64,000 nt of DNA from Dictyobacter kobayashii (GTDB lineage Bacteria; Chloroflexota; Ktedonobacteria; Ktedonobacterales; Ktedonobacteraceae), in NCBI RefSeq assembly GCF_003967555.1, contig NZ_BIFS01000002.1, positions 124,001-188,000 on the forward strand, in the 5' to 3' direction. A model generated the notes under the pieces. That model was not told the origin of the DNA. It worked only from the letters and a program-made list of their open reading frames with translations, and made no database searches. Made by a program: the position numbers and the translations under genes. Shown piece after piece: positions 54,967-64,000 of this stretch (position 1 is its first letter; each line of letters opens with the position of its first letter).

Positions 54967-57900
54967 GTGCGCCAGACTCATATGTTGAGAAAATTTGCTG
55001 CACCAGAATTACCACCAGTTGTCTTGCATCGACCACACCTGACCGATATTTTACAGAGAACCTTCACTCATTCCACAACAAACACAGCGACCTGGCACAA
55101 GCTTTTATTGTTGTGCTCGCCTGCGGGGTATGGCAAAACAACCCTGTTAGCAGATTTCGCACGTCATGCAACGGTTCCTTGCTGCTGGTTGATGCTTGAC
55201 TCTCTCGACAATGATACATATGCATTCTTAGACCTGGTATTAACAAGCATTAGCCAGCGTTTCCCACAGATGGAAACCCTCCTGCACAACATCATTGCCG
55301 ACTCCAGCACCAGAGATATTGATCAACCATTGGATATGGGATACTTTGAAAGGCTCGTCGACACGCTAGTAGCAACGATTGAGCATCATATCACGCAGCC
55401 ATTTGCCATTATCCTTTGCAACTATCACGAAGTCAATGCCAACAAGGAAATTAATCACCTGGTTAATCGACTGCTACAAAACCTACCATGCGGCTGCACA
55501 ATTATTATTGAGAGTCGAGCGGTACCGCACCTGGAATTCACGCCACTGCTGGCACGACGGCAAATGGTAGGTATTGGGACCGAAGAACTCCGTTTCAGCG
55601 TGGATGACATCTGCAATCTCACGCGTATGCTCTACACGGTACCCTGCTCTACCGATGACGCAGAGCAACTCTGTACGACCTTTGATGGCTGGATATCAGG
55701 CATCCTGTTGGGAACGCGCCTCGGCAACAGCCATGTGTTACCTATACACAAGCAAAGCGGCTCGATATCTTTCAGTACCATGACACCGGTCGATCAACAG
55801 CATTTATTCGCTTACCTCGTATCTGAAGTATTTACAAATGAGCAAGAAGTCTATGCCTTTCTCAAAAATATCTCGATCCTGCAACAAATCACGCCCGAGC
55901 TCTGTGATGCATTGCTCTCGACAGAAGGATCCTCTGAACGTCTCAATTATATCGTGCAGCAAGGCCTGTTTTTAACGCGCAGCCACCAGGACAATGAGCC
56001 ATTGTATTCTTGCCCCCCTGTTCTAAAAGAAATATTAGTCAATGAGTTGCGCAACACCGATCCTCAACAATATAAACACTTACATAAAAAGGCGGCTTTC
56101 ATATTTAGCGATAGAAATGATGAACAGCAGGCAATCAAACATGCGTATGCCGCTGAGGAACCAGCTCTAGCCGCACAGTACATTCGCCGCATTGCCTATA
56201 CAATCTTGCGTAAAGGTTATTCAGAGAATCTGGCCGCCTGGATCGATGCCTTACCCCAGAACATCCTTTTTCATGATCCACTGCTGCTGCTTGTTCGAGC
56301 TCACCTCCATCTTATGCGATTTGAGACCAATCAATCGCTGCCATTTCTAGAGCAAGCTACAACCCTCTGTCACGACATACCTCCCGAGCAGACTAGCCTG
56401 CTTCATCCCAATCTGGCAGCAGAAATATTGATCGCAAAAAGTGTAGCACTATTCCGCAATGGAGAATATATTCGCACGCAGCAGGTATGCCAGCAGGCTC
56501 TGGAGCTGCTGCCGGAGCACGAGATAGAGCTCCGCACGCAGGTCTATCAACGGCTGGGAGCCTGTTCCTGCCTGCTAAATGATCCCACCAGCGGCATTGC
56601 CCAGTTACAACAGGCCCTACAGCTGTGGGGCCACAATATAGAAACCCGCCAGACAGCTTTGCTCCATACCTATCTGGCCAACGCTTACAATATGGTCAGC
56701 AATTATGTATTATCCGAGCATCATCGAAAAAGAGCCATTATGTACTTTGAACATCTCGGCGATGACTGGGGAAAGCTGCATAACCAGATTGGCCTGAGCA
56801 CAACCAAACGGCTTAAAGGAGAGCTAACCGAAGCCAAGATTATTGCGCAAGAAACGCTGCAGACGACACGCCACCTCCATTTTATGAGTGGTGAAGCGTA
56901 CGCCTTGATTACGCTGGGGGAAATCTACCAGGACGAGGACCTTTATGAACAGTCCCTGGTCGTAGCAGAGGATGCATTGACGCTATCGCGCCAACTACAC
57001 GACAACTATTTGACAAACTGCGCACTATGCATTCTGGCCTTAAACTATTTATTTATAGGTGATCCCCACACTGCGCTACTGTATGTAGAGGAGGCCCAAA
57101 TTAATAATAGTGACATGCTGAGTTATGAGGGAATACTCTGCAATGTTACCCGAAGTATCATTTTTTTCCGGCAGCAGCGCTATAGCGAGATGCTCGCGTG
57201 CCTCTCGTTCATCGACCACTCGCAACACCTGGCCAACGCCAGACCTCTTCAACTACGCGCCATGCTCTACCGAACTGCTTGCTACCTGGCACAGAATAAA
57301 CAGGAAGCGGTGCAAACTTCACTGAGCGAAATAAAGGTACTTATGGAACAGCATCAGCTTAAACATCTGGCCAATCTTGAGCTACACCGCCTACCAACAT
57401 TAAAAGAAGCAATCGAAGCAGAGGAGAAACAGCAAAAAACGCTTGCATACAGTCAACCAGACACATTAGAACTAGCCCCATCAATAACGCTGGTAGAGAG
57501 TACGGAGAAAGTTCATACCATAAGCATCTACGCCCTTGGCGAGCCTATCGTACTGCTTCAGAACAAACCCATAACACGCTGGCGTATGATGCGCTCTATG
57601 GAGCTCTTCTTTTATCTGTTACATGCCAACCGCCCTGTGCATAAAGAACAGATTATGACAGATTTGTGGCCTGAACCAGATGATCACATGGAACAAAATC
57701 TGCGCGCCACCATCTATTATCTGCGCAAGGTACTGGGCGAAACGATCATTGTACATAAAGCAGGTACATACACACTCAACCTTGCCATGGCCGACGAGCA
57801 GAGTGTATGGTACGACGTCGAACAGTTTCAGATCAACATCGATAAGCTGCGCCAGGACCTGCCGACAGCTGAAAAAATAGTGACCTTACACACCATCATC

Positions 57901-58245
57901 AAACTCTATCGTGGCCATTATCTACAGACACTCTACAGCGACTGGTGCTCACAACCACGAGACATGCTAAAGCAAGCCTATTTTCAGTCACTGCGCCAAT
58001 TAGCACTCATTTACTGGGAAAATGAGCAGTTCGACGCCAGCATCGAGCAGTGGCAAAAAATGCTGCTTGTCGATAACTGCTACGAGGAAGCGTATTATGG
58101 CATCATGCGTTGCTATATAAAAACAGGTAAGCGCAACCTGGCTATTCGCCAATATCAATTATGCGCATCTGTGCTGAAAAACGAATTGACGATTGAACCG
58201 GGTCCATCAATACAAAAACTCTTTAAGACGTTGAGCCAGGGGTAG
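54967..58245 (+). CDS. STAND ATPase-TPR-BTAD transcriptional regulator
   Basis: 1,092 codons from the GTG at 54967, supported by AAAGGAAG seven bases upstream; a longer frame to 54823 would run through the hairpin and is less likely. N-terminal ATPase (CSPAGYGKTTLLADFA), long TPR-like middle, then a C-terminal winged-helix (HKEQIMTDLWPE) and BTAD helical domain (EEAYYGIMRCYIKTGKRNLA). In classical SARPs such as AfsR the DNA-binding part is N-terminal, so the order here is reversed. BTAD proteins commonly activate antibiotic clusters, making it a second candidate cluster regulator. Confidence 0.88.
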   Translation: MRQTHMLRKFAAPELPPVVLHRPHLTDILQRTFTHSTTNTATWHKLLLLCSPAGYGKTTLLADFARHATVPCCWLMLDSLDNDTYAFLDLVLTSISQRFPQMETLLHNIIADSSTRDIDQPLDMGYFERLVDTLVATIEHHITQPFAIILCNYHEVNANKEINHLVNRLLQNLPCGCTIIIESRAVPHLEFTPLLARRQMVGIGTEELRFSVDDICNLTRMLYTVPCSTDDAEQLCTTFDGWISGILLGTRLGNSHVLPIHKQSGSISFSTMTPVDQQHLFAYLVSEVFTNEQEVYAFLKNISILQQITPELCDALLSTEGSSERLNYIVQQGLFLTRSHQDNEPLYSCPPVLKEILVNELRNTDPQQYKHLHKKAAFIFSDRNDEQQAIKHAYAAEEPALAAQYIRRIAYTILRKGYSENLAAWIDALPQNILFHDPLLLLVRAHLHLMRFETNQSLPFLEQATTLCHDIPPEQTSLLHPNLAAEILIAKSVALFRNGEYIRTQQVCQQALELLPEHEIELRTQVYQRLGACSCLLNDPTSGIAQLQQALQLWGHNIETRQTALLHTYLANAYNMVSNYVLSEHHRKRAIMYFEHLGDDWGKLHNQIGLSTTKRLKGELTEAKIIAQETLQTTRHLHFMSGEAYALITLGEIYQDEDLYEQSLVVAEDALTLSRQLHDNYLTNCALCILALNYLFIGDPHTALLYVEEAQINNSDMLSYEGILCNVTRSIIFFRQQRYSEMLACLSFIDHSQHLANARPLQLRAMLYRTACYLAQNKQEAVQTSLSEIKVLMEQHQLKHLANLELHRLPTLKEAIEAEEKQQKTLAYSQPDTLELAPSITLVESTEKVHTISIYALGEPIVLLQNKPITRWRMMRSMELFFYLLHANRPVHKEQIMTDLWPEPDDHMEQNLRATIYYLRKVLGETIIVHKAGTYTLNLAMADEQSVWYDVEQFQINIDKLRQDLPTAEKIVTLHTIIKLYRGHYLQTLYSDWCSQPRDMLKQAYFQSLRQLALIYWENEQFDASIEQWQKMLLVDNCYEEAYYGIMRCYIKTGKRNLAIRQYQLCASVLKNELTIEPGPSIQKLFKTLSQG

Positions 58246-58320
58246 CGCCAATGCATCTATCAAATCTCCTCCTTTGACTTGCAGTGGTGTTGTTTCAGGT
58301 ATCACTTCTTACGGATACAA

Positions 58321-58348
58321 AGCCGAAACAATGTTTGATGTTTCGGCT
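58321..58348. terminator. stem-loop between convergent genes
   Basis: AGCCGAAACA and TGTTTCGGCT form a 10-base-pair perfect stem with an 8-base loop. It lies between the stop of the BTAD regulator (plus) and the end of the patatin gene (minus), where a bidirectional terminator would be expected. The rest of the 204-base gap shows nothing. Confidence 0.6.
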
Positions 58349-58449
58349 CGTAAAATAAGGACATGTTGATAGCCTATTTCACCAGTATGATTCTCGTTCG
58401 TAAAAGAGGATGCTTTTTCATAATTGATGGCGTTTCATTAGCGTATGGA

Positions 58450-59325
58450 CTACTTATGCCATAGAGCCGCCACGCGGGCAGCTTCGTGCTGGCTCTGCTC
58501 TCGACCCAGATTGGCGGCGATTCCTCGCAAGGTTGGATCAAGCGCATTGCCTCCGGCAGCTGCCAAAGCAGCCTTCATCGCTTCGTCGGGCGTGATGACT
58601 TCGATCTGTGCTCCCTCGCGCTGCAAGCGCTCTATTTGCTCCTCTAAGCTTTCCAGTATTGCAAATGGAGGAATATCGGGCTGGAGTACTAGTATCTTGT
58701 CGAAGCCAGCGGCCAGATCTAGATTTGCCATCGAATAACATCCACCATCGATATAGCGACTCTGATTGACTGTAGTTGGTGGCCATACATAAGGTACTGC
58801 GCTACTCGCCATTACCGCGTCGACTAACTCAACCTCGGACTCACGTGTAAAAATAGTTCGCTCGCCACTGAATGCATCAACAGCGACGATTTCTAGCGGG
58901 CTTTCGGGCCAGCTATGCACCGGCAGACGTGAGGCAATTACCTCCCGGCGTTGGGCCTCGGACATTGTAGGAGCAGCGAGCGCTAGAGCGCCCATACGTT
59001 GCATGATCTCAGAATGAGTCCCTCCTTCTTCGAAAGCATGTGTGAAATCAGCTACCATCTTCGCGAAGTCGGGCTGAGGCGCCAATTCATGAGCCTGTAA
59101 CGCTGGATCAACCTGACGCTGAAAGAGTTCATCTAGCGACAGGCCGCTGGTGATCTGCGCCGCAACATTAGAACCTGCTGAAGTTCCTAAAAAGAGATCG
59201 GCATTGCGAACATCTATCCCAGCATGAGCCAATCCGACAAGTATTCCAGTCTCCCAGGAAATTCCCGCAATACCTCCTCCACCAAGTACGAGTGCTTTCG
59301 TTTGTTGTTGTTTTGTCTTTGTCAT
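58450..59325 (-). CDS. patatin-like phospholipase
   Basis: About 291 residues from the ATG at 59325, which precedes the conserved N-terminus (MTKTKQQQTKALVLGGGG); upstream in-frame starts add an unconserved stretch. Signature elements are GGGGIAG (oxyanion hole), GTSAG (nucleophile Ser) and DGG (catalytic Asp; SRYIDGGCYS). Acyl-ester hydrolase, probably cytoplasmic. Nothing in its neighbours ties it to the NRPS cluster. Confidence 0.87.
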   Translation of the reverse strand: MTKTKQQQTKALVLGGGGIAGISWETGILVGLAHAGIDVRNADLFLGTSAGSNVAAQITSGLSLDELFQRQVDPALQAHELAPQPDFAKMVADFTHAFEEGGTHSEIMQRMGALALAAPTMSEAQRREVIASRLPVHSWPESPLEIVAVDAFSGERTIFTRESEVELVDAVMASSAVPYVWPPTTVNQSRYIDGGCYSMANLDLAAGFDKILVLQPDIPPFAILESLEEQIERLQREGAQIEVITPDEAMKAALAAAGGNALDPTLRGIAANLGREQSQHEAARVAALWHK

Positions 59326-59725
59326 CTGTTGATCTCGCTTCTGTAGAAATTTCATCTGAAACTGCTGGAGAAAAGTGAACCGTCCATTGTCTCCCTCGGT
59401 TTCATGTTCCGTAGAGCAGCGCCGCCGCATGGTTTCTCTGCAATGAATGCGAAAGAAAAGAGGTACGCTTTGCCATGCGGGTACTCCTCTCAGCAAAGCA
59501 TACTACAAGAATGGCGACAACGTTATGTCACCATTGGGTATACATCCGCTTCCTGCTGAACACGCAAGCTGGGAGTGGTACCTGAACGCGATCTCTTTGC
59601 TCATGCGTTTGATCTTCTCCCAGGTGATTTTCACCCCGATCTCCCATTTGAGGTAGTCAGTACAGGATTTCGTCACCTGATTCTCCCGGTCTTCGCCCAT
59701 GTCTCTAATGTAAGCCTACGCTCTG

Positions 59726-60661
59726 TCACATCATGGAGACTGGTTCCCCAAGCTTCTGATATTTGGCCGGGGGCATGCCGACCTCTCGCTTAAAGGCCTT
59801 GCGAAAGGCCACTTCTGACTCGTAGCCAACAAGTTCTGCGATCTTTTCCATCTCGACGTTGTTTTTGAGCAAACGGGTCGCTCTGTGCATACGCCAACGG
59901 GTCAGATACGTGATGGGTGGCTCACCTACCAGACGGGTAAAGCGAGCAGAGAAGACCGCGCGGGAGAGTGCCACTGCCTCCGCCAGTTCCTCAACCTTCC
60001 ACCCGCGTTCAGGCGATTGATGGATCAGACCCAGAGCCGTGCTGATGGAATGATCGTGGAGCGCTGCTAACCATCCAGTTGAGGCCCCCGCTTGCTGCTC
60101 CGCCCAGATCCGGATGATCTGGATGAAGAGTAGTTCGGTTAATCGCCTGAGCATCACTTCCGTTCCCAGTCGAGGTGCAGCTGCTTCACGTGCGATCAAA
60201 TGCACAATCTCAGTGAAGCCCGGCGCTATGTGACCCTGTTCGGTGGGAATGTGAATCACTTTTGGCAAGCTGTGCAGCAAGGGAAATGCTTTCGAATGTT
60301 CCAAACGGAACGCGCCACAGAGCACGACCATCTTTGATCCCTCATCTATATCTGGGAAGGCTCGGAGCTCACTTTGCGCGGAATACGCTATATGCGAGAC
60401 CCCGGTCAGGGGTGACGTGAGCTCATCGCAGATTGAGTGAGCGTGCCCAAAGGGAAAGAGTAGGACACCCCCACCCTCGATTCTCATCGGCGGTGTTGGA
60501 TCTCCTTCAAAAGAAAGGTAGCCACCACCAGAGCTGAGCAGGTGAAAGATCATATCCTGACTGGCGGCAAATTTGTAGCGCCACGGAGGTACAAGCGCTC
60601 TACGTGCAGTGACCTGCCCTTTCAGTTCGAGTGCATTCAGGACATCGGTGAGCACGTCCAT
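59726..60661 (-). CDS. AraC-family transcriptional regulator
   Basis: 311 residues from the ATG at 60661, which has GAGGAG six bases upstream. N-terminal cupin-like sensor domain (GYLSFEGDPTPPMRIEGGG, about residues 45-80) and C-terminal double HTH (WKVEELAEAVALSRAVFSARF and IAELVGYESEVAFRKAFKRE). Divergent from the SDR gene, with about 170 bases between them, so it probably controls that gene. Confidence 0.93.
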   Translation of the reverse strand: MDVLTDVLNALELKGQVTARRALVPPWRYKFAASQDMIFHLLSSGGGYLSFEGDPTPPMRIEGGGVLLFPFGHAHSICDELTSPLTGVSHIAYSAQSELRAFPDIDEGSKMVVLCGAFRLEHSKAFPLLHSLPKVIHIPTEQGHIAPGFTEIVHLIAREAAAPRLGTEVMLRRLTELLFIQIIRIWAEQQAGASTGWLAALHDHSISTALGLIHQSPERGWKVEELAEAVALSRAVFSARFTRLVGEPPITYLTRWRMHRATRLLKNNVEMEKIAELVGYESEVAFRKAFKREVGMPPAKYQKLGEPVSMM

Positions 60662-60834
60662 AGGTTTCTCCTCTTTTAAGACGATCAGACAACTCTTTGA
60701 GACCATCTAGCATAGATGTTCTCGGCATCCAAAGATATACTCGGTTTGTACTTGTAATTCGCAAGTGGGTCTATTCTCTTAACAAGTTATTCCAAATACG
60801 TCAAGAGAAAGAGGAAAGAAGGAGTCAAAATCTT

Positions 60835-61560
60835 ATGAGCATTACAGGCAAAACAATTTTGATCACAGGCACCAATCGCGGCCTTGGGAAGGCATTGGTT
60901 GAGGAAGCCTTGAGGAGAGGCGCGAAGCAGGTGTATGCCGGTACGCGTGTCCCAATGGAACATTCAGATAAGCGCGTCACGCCTTTGCCCCTGGATATAA
61001 CAAATGCGGCCCACATTCAGGCAGCGGTCGAGAAGGTCACATCTCTTGATATCCTCATCAACAATGCCAGTATCGCGCTTTCTGATGATGTGAGCAATCG
61101 GACCGCGATTGAAGAGCATCTTGCTGTCATCTTCTTCGGCACATATGACATGACCCAGGCCTTCCTGCCGCTCCTTACTCGTTCTCGCGGAGCCATCGTC
61201 AATGTCCTATCCGTGGCCGCCCTGGCTGCCTTGCCGGTCATTCCCCCTTACTCAATCGCAAAGGCAGCCGCGTTCAACCTGACGCAATCACTCCGCGCTT
61301 TGTTGGCTGGACAGAGCGTCAGCGTTCATGCTGTCCTCCCCGGACCGATAGATACCGAGATGTCCCGATCCCTGGACATACCAAAGACCTCTCCAGAGTC
61401 CGTCGCGCGAGCTCTCTTCGACGGAGTGGAAAAGGGAGAGGAAGAAATCTTTCCCGATCCCATGTCTGAGTCCCTGGCAGAGAGCTGGCGCAGTGGTGCG
61501 GTCAAGGAGCTTGAGCGCCAGAATGCGACCTTGGTAGCCACAGAGAGGGACAAGTCATGA
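60835..61560 (+). CDS. short-chain dehydrogenase/reductase
   Basis: 241 residues from the ATG at 60835, preceded by AAGGAG. NAD(P) motif TGTNRGLG, LDILINNAS, catalytic Ser in LSVAAL and YSIAK (YxxxK). Classical SDR length. Divergent from the AraC-type regulator, its likely controller. Substrate unknown. Confidence 0.92.
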   Translation: MSITGKTILITGTNRGLGKALVEEALRRGAKQVYAGTRVPMEHSDKRVTPLPLDITNAAHIQAAVEKVTSLDILINNASIALSDDVSNRTAIEEHLAVIFFGTYDMTQAFLPLLTRSRGAIVNVLSVAALAALPVIPPYSIAKAAAFNLTQSLRALLAGQSVSVHAVLPGPIDTEMSRSLDIPKTSPESVARALFDGVEKGEEEIFPDPMSESLAESWRSGAVKELERQNATLVATERDKS

Positions 61561-61805
61561 GCACATGGCCAGGCCGCCCGGCGAAGGCAAGCGCATTCAT
61601 CGGACAGACCTGACACGTTGTATCCTTGCTGAGACCGACGAGCAGGCAGGGCACCAATCCCCGGATGGGCACATGCCTTCTTCCCTGGAGAGAAGGAGGC
61701 ATATGGTCTCATTGGCACCGTGGAAACCATCAGAGAGCGTCTCGCCACAGCTACTCACCTGGGACGCGAACCAAAAACCTCAGCGTTCAAAGCGCGGCAC
61801 AGCAG
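61561..61805. other. gap with no recognised gene, possibly gene remnant
   Basis: One frame across 61600-61780 reads as plausible protein (AFFPGEKEAYG, then TVETIRERLATATHLG) but has no start and is broken by a stop, so it may be a decayed gene. I could not assign a family. Confidence 0.3.
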
Positions 61806-61850
61806 CCGATTGTGCTCGTGGGTCCAGTCTGGACCCACGAGCACAATCGG
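61806..61850. terminator. 21-bp perfect stem-loop with 3-base loop
   Basis: Left arm 61806-61826 and right arm 61830-61850 are perfectly complementary. It sits between the SDR (plus) and the small membrane-protein gene (minus, ends at 61867), like the 51039-51103 hairpin, so it probably ends transcription from both sides. Confidence 0.65.
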
Positions 61851-61866
61851 CGCGCGTACACTTGAT

Positions 61867-62145
61867 TTACCTGGTGGCAAACGTCGATCGCAGGTGCTTG
61901 CTGTTGACGACCACGACGACGCCAAGCAGGAGGAGCCCGCAGACGCCCTGTTCAACCTTCATCCACACCGGGAAGAGGCCGGGGAGCATGATGATGGTCA
62001 CGATGGCCACCAACATGATCACTGAAACGATCCGTAGGCGGAGATATCCACTGCCGGAGCCACGGGCCATCTGGACAACGAAGAGGGTTGTGAGCAAGGC
62101 GCTGGCTGCGACAATGGTTCCGCGAATCCAGACAGCCGGTGTCAC
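61867..62145 (-). CDS. small membrane protein, unknown
   Basis: 92 residues from a GTG at 62145. Three hydrophobic segments (TIVAASALLTTLFVVQ, IVSVIMLVAIVTIIML, VCGLLLLGVVVVV). No family recognised. It overlaps the opposite-strand kinase remnant by a few bases. The opposite long frame in this stretch has odd composition and is a shadow. Confidence 0.55.
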   Translation of the reverse strand: MTPAVWIRGTIVAASALLTTLFVVQMARGSGSGYLRLRIVSVIMLVAIVTIIMLPGLFPVWMKVEQGVCGLLLLGVVVVVNSKHLRSTFATR

Positions 62146-62816
62146 GATTTATGGTGCCTGGCTCTTGATCTATCATATCGGGAGACGACGCTCCCATCCC
62201 TGGTGGTTGCTTGCTCTGTTCTGCCTGGCCTGCGCCTCCCTCTTGATCCCCTTGCCGAGTACCAATGTCTATTGGCTCCCAATCCTGCCGACGACGACTG
62301 CTTGTTTGATGACGGCAACCAGATCACGGCTCCCTGGTGCACTCGCGGCAGGCGCCCTCTGGCTAAGTACCAGCCTCGCGCTCAGCCTCCTCACCAGGCA
62401 GTGGTATATCGGTGGCCAGGTGATCCTCCTGATCTCGTTTTGCTCCACCTGTGGATGCGCGGCGACGATCCGCGAACTCGCGCTGGCCCATACGCAACTC
62501 CAGGCGTATAGCGCTCAGGTGGAGGAACTCTCGGTTATCCGCGAGCGCAACCGGATTGCACGTGAGATCCACGACACGCTCGGCCATGCACTGACATTAC
62601 TCGCGGTCCAGTTGGAAACAGCCACGCAGCTCGAAGCGCGCGGCGATCCCCGTCTGCTCTGGCTTCGGGCTGCTGGGTATGGGCGAGCGCGTGGCGCTCC
62701 TGGATGGGACGCTGCGGGCTGGCCCTGAACCCGGGCACGGCTGGCGCGTCGAAGTGGTGCTCCCGCGGAAGATTCGGGGGCAAGCGGAAGTCAACGAAAC
62801 CAGGGAGAAAGTCTAG
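62141..62816 (+). pseudogene. NarL-type histidine kinase with deleted ATP-binding domain
   Basis: The 5' part has several hydrophobic segments and then the HisKA_3 phospho-acceptor box RNRIAREIHDTLGHALTLLA. After ...QLEARGDPRLLW the frame is lost, and in another frame the last conserved piece of the HATPase domain appears (GLLGMGERVALLDGTL, ending in VEVVLP). The N, G1 and most G2 boxes are missing, so about 100 codons are deleted and the protein would not bind ATP. The stop is three bases before the response-regulator gene. The 5' end is also unclear. Confidence 0.7.
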
Positions 62817-62818
62817 CC

Positions 62819-63514
62819 ATGGCAGAGCGTATCCGTGTGGTGATTGTGGATGACCAGCGCCTGCTGCGCGAGGGCTTTCGCAAGCTCATTGAGCTGGAGC
62901 CGAACCTGGAGGTAGTAGGTATGGCCGGGGATGGCGAGGAAGCGTTGGCGACAGTCAAACTCCTCTATGCCGAGCAAACAGCCCCCGATGTGGTGCTGAT
63001 GGATGTGCGCATGCCGCGTCTGGATGGCATTGCTGCGACACGTGCTTTCAAAGAGCGCTGGCCTGAGATCCACATTGTCATCCTGACAACCTTCGACGAT
63101 CGAGAACTGATCCAGTCTGGTTTGCAAGCAGGAGCCATGGGCTATGTGCTCAAAGACATCACCGCCGAGCAACTCGCCACGACCATTCGCGTGGTCGCAC
63201 AGGGGCAAGTCCTCCTGCATCCAGACGTTGCAAGCAAGGTCATTGCCTCTTTCTCCTCTGCCTCCATCGAGCCCGCAGTGACCACTCCGGTCCCCCCTGC
63301 GTTCGATGGCGTGAGCGACATGGTGCCGTTGACCGAGCGGGAGCGGGAGATCCTGGCCTTGCTTGCGCGTGGCGCTTCCAATCGCGAGATCAGCGAGACC
63401 CTCTACATCGCCGGTGGCACCGTCAAGAACCATCTCAGCAACATCCTGGGTAAGCTAAGGGTGCGCGACCGGACGCAGGCGGCCTTGAAAGCAAGAGAAC
63501 TCGGCTTGCTGTAG
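62819..63514 (+). CDS. NarL/FixJ-family response regulator
   Basis: 231 residues. Receiver domain with the acidic pair VDD (11-12), phospho-acceptor D62 in LMDVRMP, and a C-terminal LuxR HTH (LTEREREILALLARGASNREI). GGGAGAAAG precedes the ATG. It is coupled to the broken kinase just upstream, so it may now be orphaned or be phosphorylated by another kinase. Confidence 0.94.
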   Translation: MAERIRVVIVDDQRLLREGFRKLIELEPNLEVVGMAGDGEEALATVKLLYAEQTAPDVVLMDVRMPRLDGIAATRAFKERWPEIHIVILTTFDDRELIQSGLQAGAMGYVLKDITAEQLATTIRVVAQGQVLLHPDVASKVIASFSSASIEPAVTTPVPPAFDGVSDMVPLTEREREILALLARGASNREISETLYIAGGTVKNHLSNILGKLRVRDRTQAALKARELGLL

Positions 63515-63693
63515 TGCGGCGTCATTTTTCTCATATAAAATTTCCTGTTTGTATCGAAAACGCCGTTTTCGCTAGATCACAGCCTGCATTTGCCATGTAT
63601 CGAGCTGATGAAGCGACAAAGTCCTATCGAGCATTCGCGCTTCAAGTCGTCACCCTCACCGACCTGGTATCTCTCCTTCTCTTGAGAACGCTT
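63515..63693. other. short gap, nothing recognised
   Basis: 179 bases between the response regulator (plus) and the P450 stop (minus). No gene or clear hairpin seen. Confidence 0.4.
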
Positions 63694-64000
63694 TTACCCA
63701 AATTCGACCAGGCGATGGATGTTGCCGCGTACCGGGACGCGCTCAAAGCGCCGGTCCTGGGGGAAGATGCGCATAGGCATCCCATGGGCCGGGGCAGTCT
63801 CGCTCCCTTTCGGTTCAATCCTGGCATTAGGCACAACCGCCAGACGGTACTGCTGGATCAGCATCGCTACCACCACTTTGATCTCTAGCAGCGCGAATTC
63901 CGCTGCGATACAGCGGTGTGGTCCGGCGGCGAACGGCAGATATTCGTAAGGCGTTCGGCTGAGCGTTTCCCAGCGTTGCGGCAGGAAACGGTCGGGCTCC
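63694..64000 (-). CDS. cytochrome P450, C-terminal part (N-terminus beyond window)
   Basis: The minus-strand frame from the window edge to the stop at 63694 reads EPDRFLPQRW, then the heme-binding loop PFAAGPHRCIAAEFALLEIK with its cysteine ligand, and a normal P450 C-terminus ending FERVPVRG. In F-x-x-G-x-x-x-C-x-G the usual second Gly is Ala here (CIA), which occurs in many P450s. About 100 residues are visible. Function unknown. Confidence 0.9.
   Translation of the reverse strand, partial: EPDRFLPQRWETLSRTPYEYLPFAAGPHRCIAAEFALLEIKVVVAMLIQQYRLAVVPNARIEPKGSETAPAHGMPMRIFPQDRRFERVPVRGNIHRLVEFG

Noticed and set aside
58450..59496. Longer patatin start at 59496
   Set aside because: The extra 57 residues are unlike patatins, while the conserved part begins at the ATG at 59325.
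61565..62728. Single 387-codon plus-strand frame
   Set aside because: A composite: its first half is antisense to a hydrophobic small protein and has an odd composition, and only the last 190 codons resemble a histidine kinase.

Overview
The window is a moderate-GC bacterial chromosome segment dominated by a previously unfamiliar lipopeptide-type biosynthetic gene cluster. The style of the genes (a giant FAAL-NRPS, MalT-like LuxR regulators of about 900 residues, an ATPase/TPR regulator with a C-terminal BTAD, NHLP-type small proteins, an IS5 element) fits a Ktedonobacteria-like Chloroflexota genome; this is an inference from gene content, not a database match.

Minus-strand arm, 35.8 kb down to 1: one long run of co-directional genes with short gaps. 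Three NRPS genes (35838-27276, 27114-21529, 21511-9233) read, in order: FAAL-ACP | C-A-PCP | C-A-PCP || C-dA-PCP | C-A-PCP || C-dA-PCP | C-dA-PCP | C-A-PCP | C-A-PCP-reductase. 'dA' marks modules whose adenylation core is missing although the frame stays open. Two near-identical A domains carry a pocket signature that resembles the beta-alanine code, the last A domain resembles an ornithine code, and release is by a terminal NAD(P)H reductase. They are followed by two ABC exporter half-molecules (9210-5528) and five nucleotide-sugar/glycosyltransfer genes (5448-1).

Plus-strand arm, 36.3-51.0 kb: MbtH-like protein, aldehyde dehydrogenase, glycoside hydrolase-like protein, amidohydrolase, zinc alcohol dehydrogenase, stand-alone AMP ligase, a LanB-like protein, a PvdQ/penicillin-acylase-type Ntn hydrolase, a membrane protein, an IS5-family insertion, and panD (aspartate decarboxylase, which makes beta-alanine). 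A consistent model: PanD supplies beta-alanine to the two signature A domains; FAAL starts the chain with a fatty acid; the reductase releases an aldehyde that ALDH/ADH could further process; the ABC pair exports it; the acylase could remove the fatty acid outside the cytoplasm.

51.1-58.4 kb holds two very large regulators (MalT-like LuxR; ATPase-TPR-BTAD) flanking an NHLP-type small protein and a one-TM peptide. 58.4-64 kb is ordinary accessory sequence: patatin-like phospholipase, AraC regulator divergent from an SDR, a small membrane protein, a histidine kinase with a deleted ATP-binding domain, its NarL-type response regulator, and the C-terminus of a cytochrome P450.

At least twelve reading-frame breaks occur in otherwise normal genes between 1 and 48 kb. 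Where I could check them, each is repaired by adding one base to a short homopolymer, so I treat these genes as intact in life and the breaks as probable sequencing errors. I saw no tRNA, rRNA or CRISPR array.
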